A stretch of DNA of 53,774 nucleotides, from NCBI GenBank assembly GCA_019359115.1, contig JAHHHW010000099.1, positions 1-53,774 of the forward strand. Direction: 5' to 3'. Under the pieces are notes generated by a model that saw only the letters and a program-made list of their open reading frames with translations, was not told the DNA's origin and made no database searches. Below, in pieces: positions 18,305 to 27,258 of this stretch; within the stretch, counting starts at the first letter, position 1, and every line of letters starts with the position of its first letter. A program made the translations under genes and the position numbers. This stretch comes from Pelatocladus maniniholoensis HA4357-MV3 (GTDB lineage: Bacteria > Cyanobacteriota > Cyanobacteriia > Cyanobacteriales > Nostocaceae).

Positions 18305-18988
18305 ATGAGCCAGAGAAATCAAACACCTTTAGACGCAGCTCTAGAAGGTCAGTCTGACCGTTTTAAACAAAAAGTTTTTGATGTTGTTCGCCGCTCTGGT
18401 ATCAATCCTAAAGATCCCCTCTTTTTGGTTTTGAGTTCTCTCGGTAAGTTTGAGGTTTTGATGGAAGAGATGCCATCGAAACTGGATACTGTGGTGGAGG
18501 GATGGACAACGGAGATAGATGAAAAGTTGGATAAAGCATCAAGTGTAGCTATCGTTCAACAGAAGAGCGCTATTGCCAAGGCTGCTGAAACTTTAATTAA
18601 TAAGATGCAACACTCTTGTGATTCTCCATCTCCTCAACGACTTGGTACTACTTCTTCACCAAAATATTTGTCGCTCTTTACCTCTATTGCTCCTGCTTCG
18701 CTCCTACTATCTGGAATGTTTACTGTCGGCATATTTGTTGGCAATATCTTTCATGTGTGGAGAGGAGGGGGACTAACAGAAGCAACAAGACTTACTCAAC
18801 AGGAAAAAGAAGCATTAAACTGGGCTACCTCTGCTGATGGAGAATATGCTCAACAGTTGATGAAATGGAATGCATTGGATTTAGAAGTTTGTCGTAAGCA
18901 GACGCAAAAGTTGAAGGGGCGTTGTGTTATGTGGGTAGTTCCTTACAACCAACGCTTAAAATATCAGCAGCAGTTAGGCGATAAATAG
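18305..18988 (+). CDS. Single-pass membrane protein, DUF6753-like
   Basis: A 227-residue protein starting three bases after the paralogous ATPase. Residues 1-120 are soluble and charged with possible coiled-coil helices. A hydrophobic segment at about 127-150 (SLFTSIAPASLLLSGMFTVG...) is a likely transmembrane helix. The C-terminal ~75 residues contain two Cys (LEVCRKQTQKLKGRCVMW). It resembles the cyanobacterial DUF6753 family often found beside such ATPases. It may anchor the ATPases to the membrane. This is inferred from order and topology only. Confidence 0.6.
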   Translation: MSQRNQTPLDAALEGQSDRFKQKVFDVVRRSGINPKDPLFLVLSSLGKFEVLMEEMPSKLDTVVEGWTTEIDEKLDKASSVAIVQQKSAIAKAAETLINKMQHSCDSPSPQRLGTTSSPKYLSLFTSIAPASLLLSGMFTVGIFVGNIFHVWRGGGLTEATRLTQQEKEALNWATSADGEYAQQLMKWNALDLEVCRKQTQKLKGRCVMWVVPYNQRLKYQQQLGDK

Positions 18989-19028
18989 GTTTTGAAATTT
19001 TTGAGTACTTTAATTATAAGAGTGTAGG

Positions 19029-19340
19029 TTGAAAACCCCGTGTCTACCCTTCGGGAACGCTAACTACTACAACATCAAACAAATTAAACGTGTCCGATTG
19101 GTGCGTCGTGCAGATGGGTATTATGCTCAATTTGCAATTGATGTTGATGTTAGAGTTGAGACACAGCCAACTGAACAAATGGGCGGATATGTGGAAGATA
19201 GAGACATCAACGCAGCCATCAACATTCTGAGGCTAGGACTCAGTACGGTAGGGCATACCGGAACGACGCGCAGGCGTGATTTGCCCTCTTGGGCGGTTGG
19301 TGAGGCAGCGCGAGCGCGGTCTTGGGGGTTTCCCCCATGA
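19029..19340 (+). pseudogene. Decayed IS200/IS605 tnpB with internal deletion
   Basis: Residues read IKRVRLVRRADGYYAQFAID, a TnpB N-terminal/middle motif, then jump to YVEDRDINAAINILRLGLST, the TnpB C-terminal end. About 200 residues including the RuvC-like catalytic core are missing, and there is no proper start. The 3' end and right-end hairpin remain (19410-19430), so this is the stub of a TnpB-only or IS605-type element. GC-rich Nostoc-type repeats follow it. Confidence 0.8.
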
Positions 19341-19409
19341 GCGACTGCCGATGCCGAACCCGTAAGGGCGCAAGCCTGCTGTCTAACGGCGAGTCTATGA
19401 ACCAAAAAT

Positions 19410-19430
19410 CCCCGCGTCTTTAGCGTGGGG
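19410..19430 (+). mobile_element. IS200/IS605 right-end hairpin
   Basis: CCCCGCG-TCTTTAG-CGTGGGG forms an imperfect hairpin (one G-T pair). It is followed by AATGTCAA, as at the right end of many cyanobacterial IS200/IS605 elements. It lies 70 bases after the tnpB remnant. The upstream 100-150 bases would be the omegaRNA region if any were still expressed. Confidence 0.65.
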
Positions 19431-19448
19431 AATGTCAAATTACAATGA

Positions 19449-20141
19449 TTACAATCCAGGTGTTTCCACTAGTCCTTCTGAAATTGCTTTGATTGCTGCT
19501 TGTGAACGACTTTCACAACTTAGTTTTTGTAGTATTCGATGCACATGACTTCTTACTGTTCCAATAGATATATATAGATGTTCAGCAATTTTTTCATTGC
19601 TCATACCTTGAGCTATTAATTGTAAAACGTCTATTTCTCTATGACTGAGTACATTGACTCCACAAATGTACTCTCTTTTATTATGAAATTTTTTATTTTT
19701 AGCATCAACATTTGTTTGATTTCTCATATTCTCAATTAAAATCTTACCAATTGTGGAGTCAATCCAAGATTCGCCTCTGTGAGTAGCATGTACTACTTCT
19801 GCTAACTTTTCTCGTGGTAAATTTTTTATACAGTATGAATCGGCTCCACATTTAAATGCTTTTGTGACTGTATCCTGTGTATTGTCGGCTGTTAATATTA
19901 TTACTTTTACAGGCACAGTATCCTTAATTTTTTTGCAAAGTTCTGCACCATTCATATCCGGTAGATTAATGTCTACTAAGGCAATATCAGGATTTTGTTT
20001 TTTTATCAAACTGAGACCCAAAAAGCCATTTTCTGCTTCTCCGCACACCTCAATCTGTTCGTTTGCAGAAAGCGCTGTAACTATCGCAAATCTCATTAGT
20101 TCATGGTCTTCAATAATGACTACTCGAATTTTGCTCATCAT
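19449..20141 (-). CDS. NarL/LuxR-family response regulator
   Basis: 230 residues (either of two adjacent ATGs may start it). The receiver domain has acidic pair Glu11-Asp12, phospho-acceptor Asp57 in IALVDINLPDMNG and Lys in SYCIKNLP. A linker of ~40 residues leads to a LuxR HTH at about 165-225 (LSHREIDVLQLIAQGMSNEK, then IGTVRSHVHRIL). It should bind DNA when phosphorylated. No sensor kinase is adjacent; its partner is elsewhere. Confidence 0.88.
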   Translation of the reverse strand: MMSKIRVVIIEDHELMRFAIVTALSANEQIEVCGEAENGFLGLSLIKKQNPDIALVDINLPDMNGAELCKKIKDTVPVKVIILTADNTQDTVTKAFKCGADSYCIKNLPREKLAEVVHATHRGESWIDSTIGKILIENMRNQTNVDAKNKKFHNKREYICGVNVLSHREIDVLQLIAQGMSNEKIAEHLYISIGTVRSHVHRILQKLSCESRSQAAIKAISEGLVETPGL

Positions 20142-20555
20142 TGATCCTTGTATTGATATCTGTGAATCTGCAATTTTACCTATAATCTAATTGGGAAATT
20201 TATAAATTTTTAATATTCCGCATTTTAAACTGTCACACAATTAACGTACGATAATTAAGGTAATTAGATTTGTTCCATATACACGAGCATTATACATGTT
20301 ATTTATACATATCATAAATTCTGAATGATGAGAAAATAATGTAGAAGTCATCGGTAAATGCTTTTAGTATAATACTGAGATTTCTAATGTTACTCCGAGT
20401 TAATAAAATTACTAAAAAACTAGTTTTATAGCGATTGTTATCAGGAAGAATTCAAGTGTTATTTGGGGTGTGGTAATAGCCCAAAATCTACAGTTTGAAG
20501 GCAGTGCATCTGTGTGCCAAAAGTTTCCTTGTACTATTAAAAATAGGTACAGTAA
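20142..20555. other. A+T-rich intergenic region between divergent response regulators
   Basis: 414 bases without a supported gene. It should contain the promoters for both flanking regulators. No strong inverted repeat or tandem repeat was noticed. Confidence 0.4.
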
Positions 20556-21071
20556 ATGCACATTAATAATTTTCCTTCTACCACCAATGATTTTATAGCG
20601 GATGCATCCAACAGAATTTTAGGTAAATCAGGAGAGAGAGACAAAATATTATTAGTGAGCAATAGTGATAGGGATGATAAATCTCAGTTAGTTAACTGCC
20701 TTCAAAATGAAGCCTCATATTGGGTGAAAGTTGCTTCTATTACTGAGGTACTAAAACTAGTGAGGGAGTGGTCTCCAAATTTAATGGTCTTGGATACGAG
20801 CAATCCAAAGTTAGAGTGGTATAATTTGATTGGTATAATCCGCTCAACAGTAACTGCTTATTTTCCAATTTTACTGATTACCAATAGCGACAAACCCAGC
20901 TTGGAATCTGCATTGGAAGCTGGTGCTGACGATTTGCTCATAAAGCCTTTTGCAGCAAATGAAATAGGAGCAAGAATTCAGGTATTGCTAAGAGTAAATA
21001 GTAGGATTTATAAATATGAAAATTGCCTCAAAGATCAAGAAAATTTTGTACGTCTTGCTCAGAAGGGTTAA
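20556..21071 (+). CDS. Stand-alone receiver-domain protein
   Basis: A 171-residue protein. After a ~28-residue leader, the receiver fold has DKILLVSNSDRDD (acidic pocket 38-41), LMVLDTSNP with phospho-acceptor Asp80, LLITNSD and AGADDLLIKPF (conserved Lys). No output domain follows; the last ~25 residues begin a helix (ENCLKDQENFVRLAQKG) like the linker to a PAS, kinase or GGDEF domain. It therefore may be a truncated hybrid sensor or a single-domain regulator. Its 3' end overlaps the convergent small gene 21028-21219. Confidence 0.75.
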   Translation: MHINNFPSTTNDFIADASNRILGKSGERDKILLVSNSDRDDKSQLVNCLQNEASYWVKVASITEVLKLVREWSPNLMVLDTSNPKLEWYNLIGIIRSTVTAYFPILLITNSDKPSLESALEAGADDLLIKPFAANEIGARIQVLLRVNSRIYKYENCLKDQENFVRLAQKG

Positions 21072-21219
21072 CTTCTTCTACTGGATTTTCAAATAATTGT
21101 TCATCATACCCAACTTTTTCTAAAATCTGACTAAGTATGTAGGCAGCTTTGGCTGGAGATATATTTTCTGAAATTTGGGAAGTTTTTTCAGTAAGTATCA
21201 CTAAAGGATTTATAGTCAT
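21028..21219 (-). CDS. Small protein downstream of the RNA-polymerase-like gene
   Basis: 63 residues, unrecognised, predicted helical (SPAKAAYILSQILEKVGYDE) with an acidic C-terminal half. It starts 37 bases after the stop of the 1982-residue protein on the same strand, so it may be in its operon. Its last 44 bases overlap the convergent receiver gene. Confidence 0.45.
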   Translation of the reverse strand: MTINPLVILTEKTSQISENISPAKAAYILSQILEKVGYDEQLFENPVEEVNPSEQDVQNFLDL

Positions 21220-21256
21220 ATTTTTGAAGTTGTAAATTTCAGATTGATCCAGATAA

Positions 21257-24200
21257 TTATATTTCTAGGTATTCAGACTTTACTTGAAATAAAACTGTAT
21301 CAATTTTGGTATTAATGTCTTCAAAAGTTTTGATAACTTCAGAAGAGACTAAGTTAGTTTGTACTTGGCTTGATTGAATATTGAGAATGACGTCTCCATT
21401 TTTTTGGGAAATTGTTAAGTCCTTTTGGGATGGGTTGAGAGAAATGTCGTAGATTTTGCTTTTGACTTGAATGGAACCATCTTCCCCAGGTTGTCCTAGA
21501 ACATCACTAATTCTTTGAGCAATTTGGGTAAGCCGATTTATAGAACGCAATTGTTCCATATCTTGGTTCATCGCCATCAACGCTTTCTCTGACAAGCCCT
21601 GTCCAGACTTAAATTTAGTAGCAACTTCTGCAATCCGCTTTTTGTACTCTTCTGATTTGCCTAGTTTATCCGCAGCACAATACCAATTCCTCAAGTTCTC
21701 AATAGTTGCTTGTTCATAATTTCCAACAGTATCCGCCATCACATCTGTTTGAGAGATGTTTTGAGGAGACGCAACATTGAGATTTAGAGTTGTTGTGAGG
21801 GGTGTAGATACTGCGGTTGGGGATACGAAAGTTGGCTGTACTGAGGAACTTAGGGATGGTGCAACATCTTTGACTTTACTGCTATCAACAGAAGTAACTA
21901 GTTCTAATGTTTGAGCATGTATATATCCATCACGATGAGCTTCCAGTTTATACTCATGTTCTTGCAAGTACTGCTGTACTAGCTGGTCAGTGCCAGCAGC
22001 ACTGCCTACTACAAAAGAGCTACCAGCTGCGATCGCTTTGTCCAAAAGAGGAACGTAGTGGTTTTTGAAGGTTTCGAGAATTTGTTCTTGGGTAACTCCC
22101 CTCCAGGGGCCAGAGCCTGAAACCATAATTGTGTCACTGGCTAAATATACTCCGGTATTAGCGCGATCGCCCCAGGCTTGCTTATAGTTGCGGGTGCTAG
22201 AGAGTGTATCAGGTGGTGCAGCAGAGAAGCCAATGAATTGGGTAGCAACTTCTGCCATCGCCACATCTTTCTTCATGTGATGGGCTACGGCATCGTTTAA
22301 GGGTTTTAATTGTGTCAACGGGTTACTTGTTTTTTTGATTTTTGTAACCTGGAAAGTGGTATTTTCAATTACTTTCTGCGTAATCGTGAGAATGTCTCGT
22401 TTGATTGTGGGGTTAGCTTTTGGTAAGGGTTGTATAGCAACTTGTTTGTTTGAAGCGCTTGAAACTACGTTCTCTACCGCTTGTACAGTAGCAGCAGGAC
22501 TAAATATCTCTGCTTGAACAACTTGATTTGAGTTTTTGCTGATAATTTGTTGTCTGTTGGGTAGAGAATTGATTTTTTGGTGATACTCGCTAATTTGTGG
22601 AGAACTGAGTGACAGCTTACTGTTTGCTTTAGATAATTCTTCATTAAGTAGGATGAGTTTTTGTTCGTAGAGGTTATATCCCTCCACCTCCCCCACATTT
22701 ATTGGTTCTCCCAGTTCTAATGAAAATTTTTGCTGGATGCGATCGGGAAACTGGCTTTTCTCAATCACAAAAGTGGCACAATTGTTCTCTATAAAATACT
22801 GGTTTTTAATTTCTTTTGAAGATAGCCAACTTGATACTTCGATGGCATCTTGTGCTGGCACTACTAATCCTACTGCTTCTTTCCATAGAAACTGAGTACC
22901 ATCTTCACTTATATATTCTTGAGATGGGTTATAGAAGAATACAGCTTGTTTTGGCAAAATTGGTATAGCAGGTTGAGGAGGTGTGGAGTCAACAATTTTC
23001 CCAAATTTATCAAGCATTGCTTCAAAAGTTGGGGGAGGGATTGAATCAGTAACTAAGGTGAATACTGTTAGACCCTTTTGAGTCTCTAGTGGAACCTCTT
23101 TTGGAGAAACTTGGTTAAACACAGTATTTAGGTCAGTTAACCATTTAGTTACATTACCAACCTTGTGATTATCTACCGCCATCCCTATCAGTCCGAACAT
23201 CTTATCTTCCTGACTTGCAAACAGAATGGTGGGACGTTCTTTTACTTTTTGCAGCAGAGGCGCACTTTTCTCAATCATTACCTGTTGCTGTGTTACCACA
23301 AATTGTTTTGTGGTTTCTTTAAAAACTTGACTTTCTTTTATCCAAAATTTGGGATACTGAACAGTATTTGAGTCAATTTTGACAAATGTATGGGAGAAGT
23401 TGCTTTGTAAAGTGCATTGTATGGGAGTAAGCTGTCCTGGTTTGAGAAATCCCAATTGTCTGAGTGCTTCTTTGTCTTGCTTGAAGTGCAGTACTCCTAG
23501 CGGTTCTCCGTTGAGAAATACTGCGTCTCTAGCTTTGCTGGGAGGAATTTCTATAGTAACGTGCCTGTAGTCTTTTTCATCAAATATTTGACCTTTAAAA
23601 TCATAAAAATTAACTTTATTAATTCTCAATAAATTGCCGTTTGGTGATTCACCAATCAGAAATGCACCCTCATTTTTACCTTCCGCAATGGATGTGAATT
23701 TGAGGTTCAAGATATTCCCATTGTTGAGGCAATTAAATTCCTGAAGCTGTTTGATAGAGTCAGCATCCAACTCTCCCAGTGTTTTCTCGCCTAATTTAAT
23801 TTTTACCGTTTGGTCTGGGACTGGCACGTTGCCAATAGAGAGGGTAATTTGCTCACTGTTAAAAATCCGACCAGCATAGGAGAATTTGCTAATTTCTCTG
23901 ATAGTAAATTCAACGGGTGGCTTTCCCGATTCTTGGAAGGTTGCTTTAGCTGTGTAAGCCTCTCCCGGCATAATATTTGCCTGCGCTTTAATACCGATTG
24001 GTAGTCTCCCAGTTCTTTGTTCTAAAACAGCGAATTCCTTATATTGCCCATCGCTATCTTTAACAAAAACAAGCCTTGAAGCGTGGCGTTCATGACCCTG
24101 TGGATAATGGCTGGCTCTAATTTCTATTGAGTATTTTTCTTTTGAGTTCCAAACCTTTCCCTTAAAACTATCACCTTCTTTCCCAATTCCTGTTAGCTTT

Positions 24201-27200
24201 ATATCTGTAAATTGGAGTTCTTTTAGTCTAGATATAATTTCATTTGGAAAGGCAGCAAATACAAAATTAGATACTTTTTTTTGGGTATCTACCTGTTGTT
24301 TGTCTTCAAATTCTGCTGTTTCTGAAGAATTATTAAATTTTTTCTCTACATCATCTTGTCGTGTGGCTGATATGCTCCAAGCAGCAGCAGCAATTGATAG
24401 CCTTTCTGACTCTGGTATGGAGGCATTTCGTGCCTCCGCACTTTCATAAGCTTGTTGAAATAATAATTTAGTTTGGCTTTTACTTAATTCTGGCTTGATC
24501 TCTATCAGTGTTGCGTTAACGGTAGTCATTCCGGCTTTTAGCTTGTAGTTGATAGCAGACTGCTGCCTAACCGTACCCAACTTGCGATATACAGGTTGTC
24601 CACCTTCCGGGTCTGTTTCCTCATCAATCTGAGCTACTGCTAACAACTTATGCGGTTTGTTTGGAGTGCGGGAATTTTCTGAGATTTCTTCTAGTCGAAT
24701 ATTGAGTGTCTGCGCTTTCCAAATTCCTGGATGTCCATAACGAGTTAAGTTTGTGATTTCTATTTGCGCTCCTTGGGGTGTTTGAATGATGGCGTAGGGG
24801 CCTTGTTCAGTCTCTCGTTGCCGTTCCAAACGAGTGGCTTCATTAAATTTTTTATCAAATTCCTGTTTGACGAGGATAGCAGCAAATTTTTGTTGGGGAG
24901 TGAATTCAACTCCTTTAAATAAATCCTGAAACTGAACAATAGGGCGAGATTCAAGTTGTGCTTCCTGGAAATATTTATTAGTTTGATTTATCAGCAGTTC
25001 TACTGGAGAGTAACCTTTAGGAGCAATGCCTTCATCAAGATAAACTGACCTTGATTTTTTATCCTTGATGTAGTTTACTTCTCTGTACAGATAGCGCTTA
25101 TTTTCCTTAATTAAATCCATGTCAGGAGTTTTGGCACTTTTGAACAAATCAACAGCTATCTGGTTTTGGTAACACGCTTCCTCAATCATTCGGCGGTACA
25201 TAAGACGATTAATTTCCATCGCCTTATGTATATTTTCAGGAGTTATATTTTGCACTGAAGATAATGTTAAAAAATCCTCTATCTGCTCTCTATACTCTCC
25301 CCTAATTGATTTAGGATATCTCTCATTATTTTCTTGGGTAAGTAAAGTTTTATAGTGACTTGATACTTGGTCTAAATACTCTGACTGTTGCTCTCTAGTT
25401 CCAGAAGTCTTGAGAATTTCGATTTCTGACTCTAAAGCTTCCAATGCTGTAACATGATTATTGATAATACCAACACTGATACTATCACTCATGTGAATGG
25501 CGATTTCTTCAAAAGAAGGTTGTGTTCCATCTTCTCGATAAAATGATTGCTTCTTTAGCTTAACTGTGGGAGCATAAGCGTTTTCAGGAATATTTCTGTA
25601 CTCCGCTTCTGCTGTGAAATTTGGGTATTTCCTTGCTAGTTCCACACCGATACAGTCGCCATCAAAATCTCTACCTTGGCGTTCTGATTCTGTTTCTGTT
25701 GGGTCTACTTCGTCAGTTTCAATCAAGAGTGCTTTTAGTGCATCAATTCTGGCTTGGATGCGTTTATGGTCTTCATCATTGACCACAATAATGCCTTCTA
25801 GAGGTTTGCCGTCTGATCCCAAGTAGTCTTCAACATGCTTGTTGATAGAGACACACAGACTATTTGAATTGAGGAAGGGAGAGCGGAAATTGAGGATTTT
25901 TTCTCCTTCTTTTATCCAAGGTACACAAATTTCACCGTTTTTAAGCTCCTTGGAGGGAATAATCATACCTCGGTCGAAAGTTAGGGTTCTGCCAAGAGCA
26001 ATATCTCGCCATTCATTTTGCATAAATCGACTTAGTTCCTGTCTTACCTTCTCAGTCTCCAAAAGTTGGTAATGACCAAGCAGATCTGCCTTAATAATTT
26101 TGTACATTAACAAGTCATCTTTTTCGGATTTGGCATTATCCTCATTCAAATCATCTGTGTTTAAATATTCATCTAGATTAACGTTAACAGCAGATAATTC
26201 CACTTGTTTTTCAAGCGTTATATCTACCACTTGATTAGCGATTTCTTGGTCTAAAGAAGTTTTTTGTTGTTCGGTGAATGCCTTACGCTTTTCGTACTTC
26301 TCACAATACAGTTGTGCAACTTTTCTGGGGTCTTTTTGGATTTCGGCAAGTTCTTGGGCTTGCTTTTCTAACTCGTCTACAAAGTCCCTGATCCCTTGTG
26401 GAAAAGATGCCAGTAACTGAGAAATTGCAGTCTTTCCTTTCTGGGACTGCGATTTCTCACCCAACCAAATGGTTTGATTGTACAGACCAGGCTTGATTTG
26501 GGGTTTAATTGAACCAGAAGGGTTGTCTTTATCCGTACCTTTGAAGCTGGATAAGGGAATGATAAGGTCTACTTTGGGTGTACCTTTAGTCCACGGTAAT
26601 CTCTCTAAACGATGTGGGCGCAGTGTCCCCTTGCCAAAGCGGTATTTGGTGTCCTCCCCATCAGTTTCTCTCCACCCAAATCGATGTTGAATTACACGAT
26701 AATTTTTGTCGTCTTGTTCTTCCCTTTTAGTCAGTTGATCATAAACTTCAGTCGAAACCTGTCCATAGCAATCACCAACTAGCTTATAGGCCACATCATT
26801 TGGTAATATGGCTCCATTTTCACCAGTAGTATCATCTACTACTAAAATATTTAGTTGTTCATTGATGGCATTCTTGCATGAGCCTAAAAATATAGAACCG
26901 TAAGCACCACGGTCTTTGCGGTCTGGACAAAGTTTTTCAATTATTTCTAGGCATTCTGGTGGTCCATAAAGTAGTCGCGTCTTGGACGACAAAAGCAAAA
27001 CATGACCGTCTACATGGCTTTTCAGGTCTTCTGGTGTACTGTACTCGTCCATCTTTCCAAAAGAAAATTCCTTGTTTGGAAAGAAGAACTCCAGCAGCGT
27101 GTGATCTAATTTCTCACTTAGAATTGAGTCGATATTTTTGGTATCACCATCTGTATGAATCCACAGATTTAGTCTAGTATCAAAGTGTTTAAATACAAGT

Positions 27201-27205
27201 GTCAT
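21257..27205 (-). CDS. Giant protein with two-barrel RNA polymerase core (RdRP/YonO-like) and SLOG-like domain
   Basis: 1982 residues. Residues 121-135 (LVVDDTTGENGAILP) and 188-195 (YRFGKGTL) resemble the first double-psi barrel motifs (DGxGxIS and GxKG) of eukaryotic RNA-dependent RNA polymerases. Residues 404-429 (GR...LKNGEICVPW), 437-452 (ILNFRSPFLNSNSLCV) and RDFDGDCIGV at 512-521 match the second barrel: the RxP element and the DxDGD metal triad Asp513/515/517, shared with RNAP beta'. Residues 578-585 (VGIINNHV) and 683-696 (IAVDLFK...TPDM) correspond to the conserved G-I-x-N-x-H and AVDFxKTG motifs downstream. After ~820 come long unassigned parts with three ~95-residue beta-rich repeats (near 1014, 1110, 1203) and, at 1685-1765, a SLOG-like fold (VSGSGPWRG, VVGSAAGTD). 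Template and product are unknown. It is divergent from the 27259 gene. Confidence 0.75.
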   Translation of the reverse strand: MTLVFKHFDTRLNLWIHTDGDTKNIDSILSEKLDHTLLEFFFPNKEFSFGKMDEYSTPEDLKSHVDGHVLLLSSKTRLLYGPPECLEIIEKLCPDRKDRGAYGSIFLGSCKNAINEQLNILVVDDTTGENGAILPNDVAYKLVGDCYGQVSTEVYDQLTKREEQDDKNYRVIQHRFGWRETDGEDTKYRFGKGTLRPHRLERLPWTKGTPKVDLIIPLSSFKGTDKDNPSGSIKPQIKPGLYNQTIWLGEKSQSQKGKTAISQLLASFPQGIRDFVDELEKQAQELAEIQKDPRKVAQLYCEKYEKRKAFTEQQKTSLDQEIANQVVDITLEKQVELSAVNVNLDEYLNTDDLNEDNAKSEKDDLLMYKIIKADLLGHYQLLETEKVRQELSRFMQNEWRDIALGRTLTFDRGMIIPSKELKNGEICVPWIKEGEKILNFRSPFLNSNSLCVSINKHVEDYLGSDGKPLEGIIVVNDEDHKRIQARIDALKALLIETDEVDPTETESERQGRDFDGDCIGVELARKYPNFTAEAEYRNIPENAYAPTVKLKKQSFYREDGTQPSFEEIAIHMSDSISVGIINNHVTALEALESEIEILKTSGTREQQSEYLDQVSSHYKTLLTQENNERYPKSIRGEYREQIEDFLTLSSVQNITPENIHKAMEINRLMYRRMIEEACYQNQIAVDLFKSAKTPDMDLIKENKRYLYREVNYIKDKKSRSVYLDEGIAPKGYSPVELLINQTNKYFQEAQLESRPIVQFQDLFKGVEFTPQQKFAAILVKQEFDKKFNEATRLERQRETEQGPYAIIQTPQGAQIEITNLTRYGHPGIWKAQTLNIRLEEISENSRTPNKPHKLLAVAQIDEETDPEGGQPVYRKLGTVRQQSAINYKLKAGMTTVNATLIEIKPELSKSQTKLLFQQAYESAEARNASIPESERLSIAAAAWSISATRQDDVEKKFNNSSETAEFEDKQQVDTQKKVSNFVFAAFPNEIISRLKELQFTDIKLTGIGKEGDSFKGKVWNSKEKYSIEIRASHYPQGHERHASRLVFVKDSDGQYKEFAVLEQRTGRLPIGIKAQANIMPGEAYTAKATFQESGKPPVEFTIREISKFSYAGRIFNSEQITLSIGNVPVPDQTVKIKLGEKTLGELDADSIKQLQEFNCLNNGNILNLKFTSIAEGKNEGAFLIGESPNGNLLRINKVNFYDFKGQIFDEKDYRHVTIEIPPSKARDAVFLNGEPLGVLHFKQDKEALRQLGFLKPGQLTPIQCTLQSNFSHTFVKIDSNTVQYPKFWIKESQVFKETTKQFVVTQQQVMIEKSAPLLQKVKERPTILFASQEDKMFGLIGMAVDNHKVGNVTKWLTDLNTVFNQVSPKEVPLETQKGLTVFTLVTDSIPPPTFEAMLDKFGKIVDSTPPQPAIPILPKQAVFFYNPSQEYISEDGTQFLWKEAVGLVVPAQDAIEVSSWLSSKEIKNQYFIENNCATFVIEKSQFPDRIQQKFSLELGEPINVGEVEGYNLYEQKLILLNEELSKANSKLSLSSPQISEYHQKINSLPNRQQIISKNSNQVVQAEIFSPAATVQAVENVVSSASNKQVAIQPLPKANPTIKRDILTITQKVIENTTFQVTKIKKTSNPLTQLKPLNDAVAHHMKKDVAMAEVATQFIGFSAAPPDTLSSTRNYKQAWGDRANTGVYLASDTIMVSGSGPWRGVTQEQILETFKNHYVPLLDKAIAAGSSFVVGSAAGTDQLVQQYLQEHEYKLEAHRDGYIHAQTLELVTSVDSSKVKDVAPSLSSSVQPTFVSPTAVSTPLTTTLNLNVASPQNISQTDVMADTVGNYEQATIENLRNWYCAADKLGKSEEYKKRIAEVATKFKSGQGLSEKALMAMNQDMEQLRSINRLTQIAQRISDVLGQPGEDGSIQVKSKIYDISLNPSQKDLTISQKNGDVILNIQSSQVQTNLVSSEVIKTFEDINTKIDTVLFQVKSEYLEI

Positions 27206-27258
27206 ATTTTTTTAATTAATTTTTCATAAAAAATAGTTGAAATTTTCGAGGGTTTAGT

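Noticed and set aside
19127-19438. Minus-strand 103-codon frame over the tnpB relic
   Set aside because: Antisense to TnpB motifs and runs through GC-rich repeats.
21257-27205. DFDGD as a chance motif in a giant surface or conjugation protein
   Set aside because: At least five other polymerase motifs occur in the right order and spacing, and there is no signal peptide or membrane segment.
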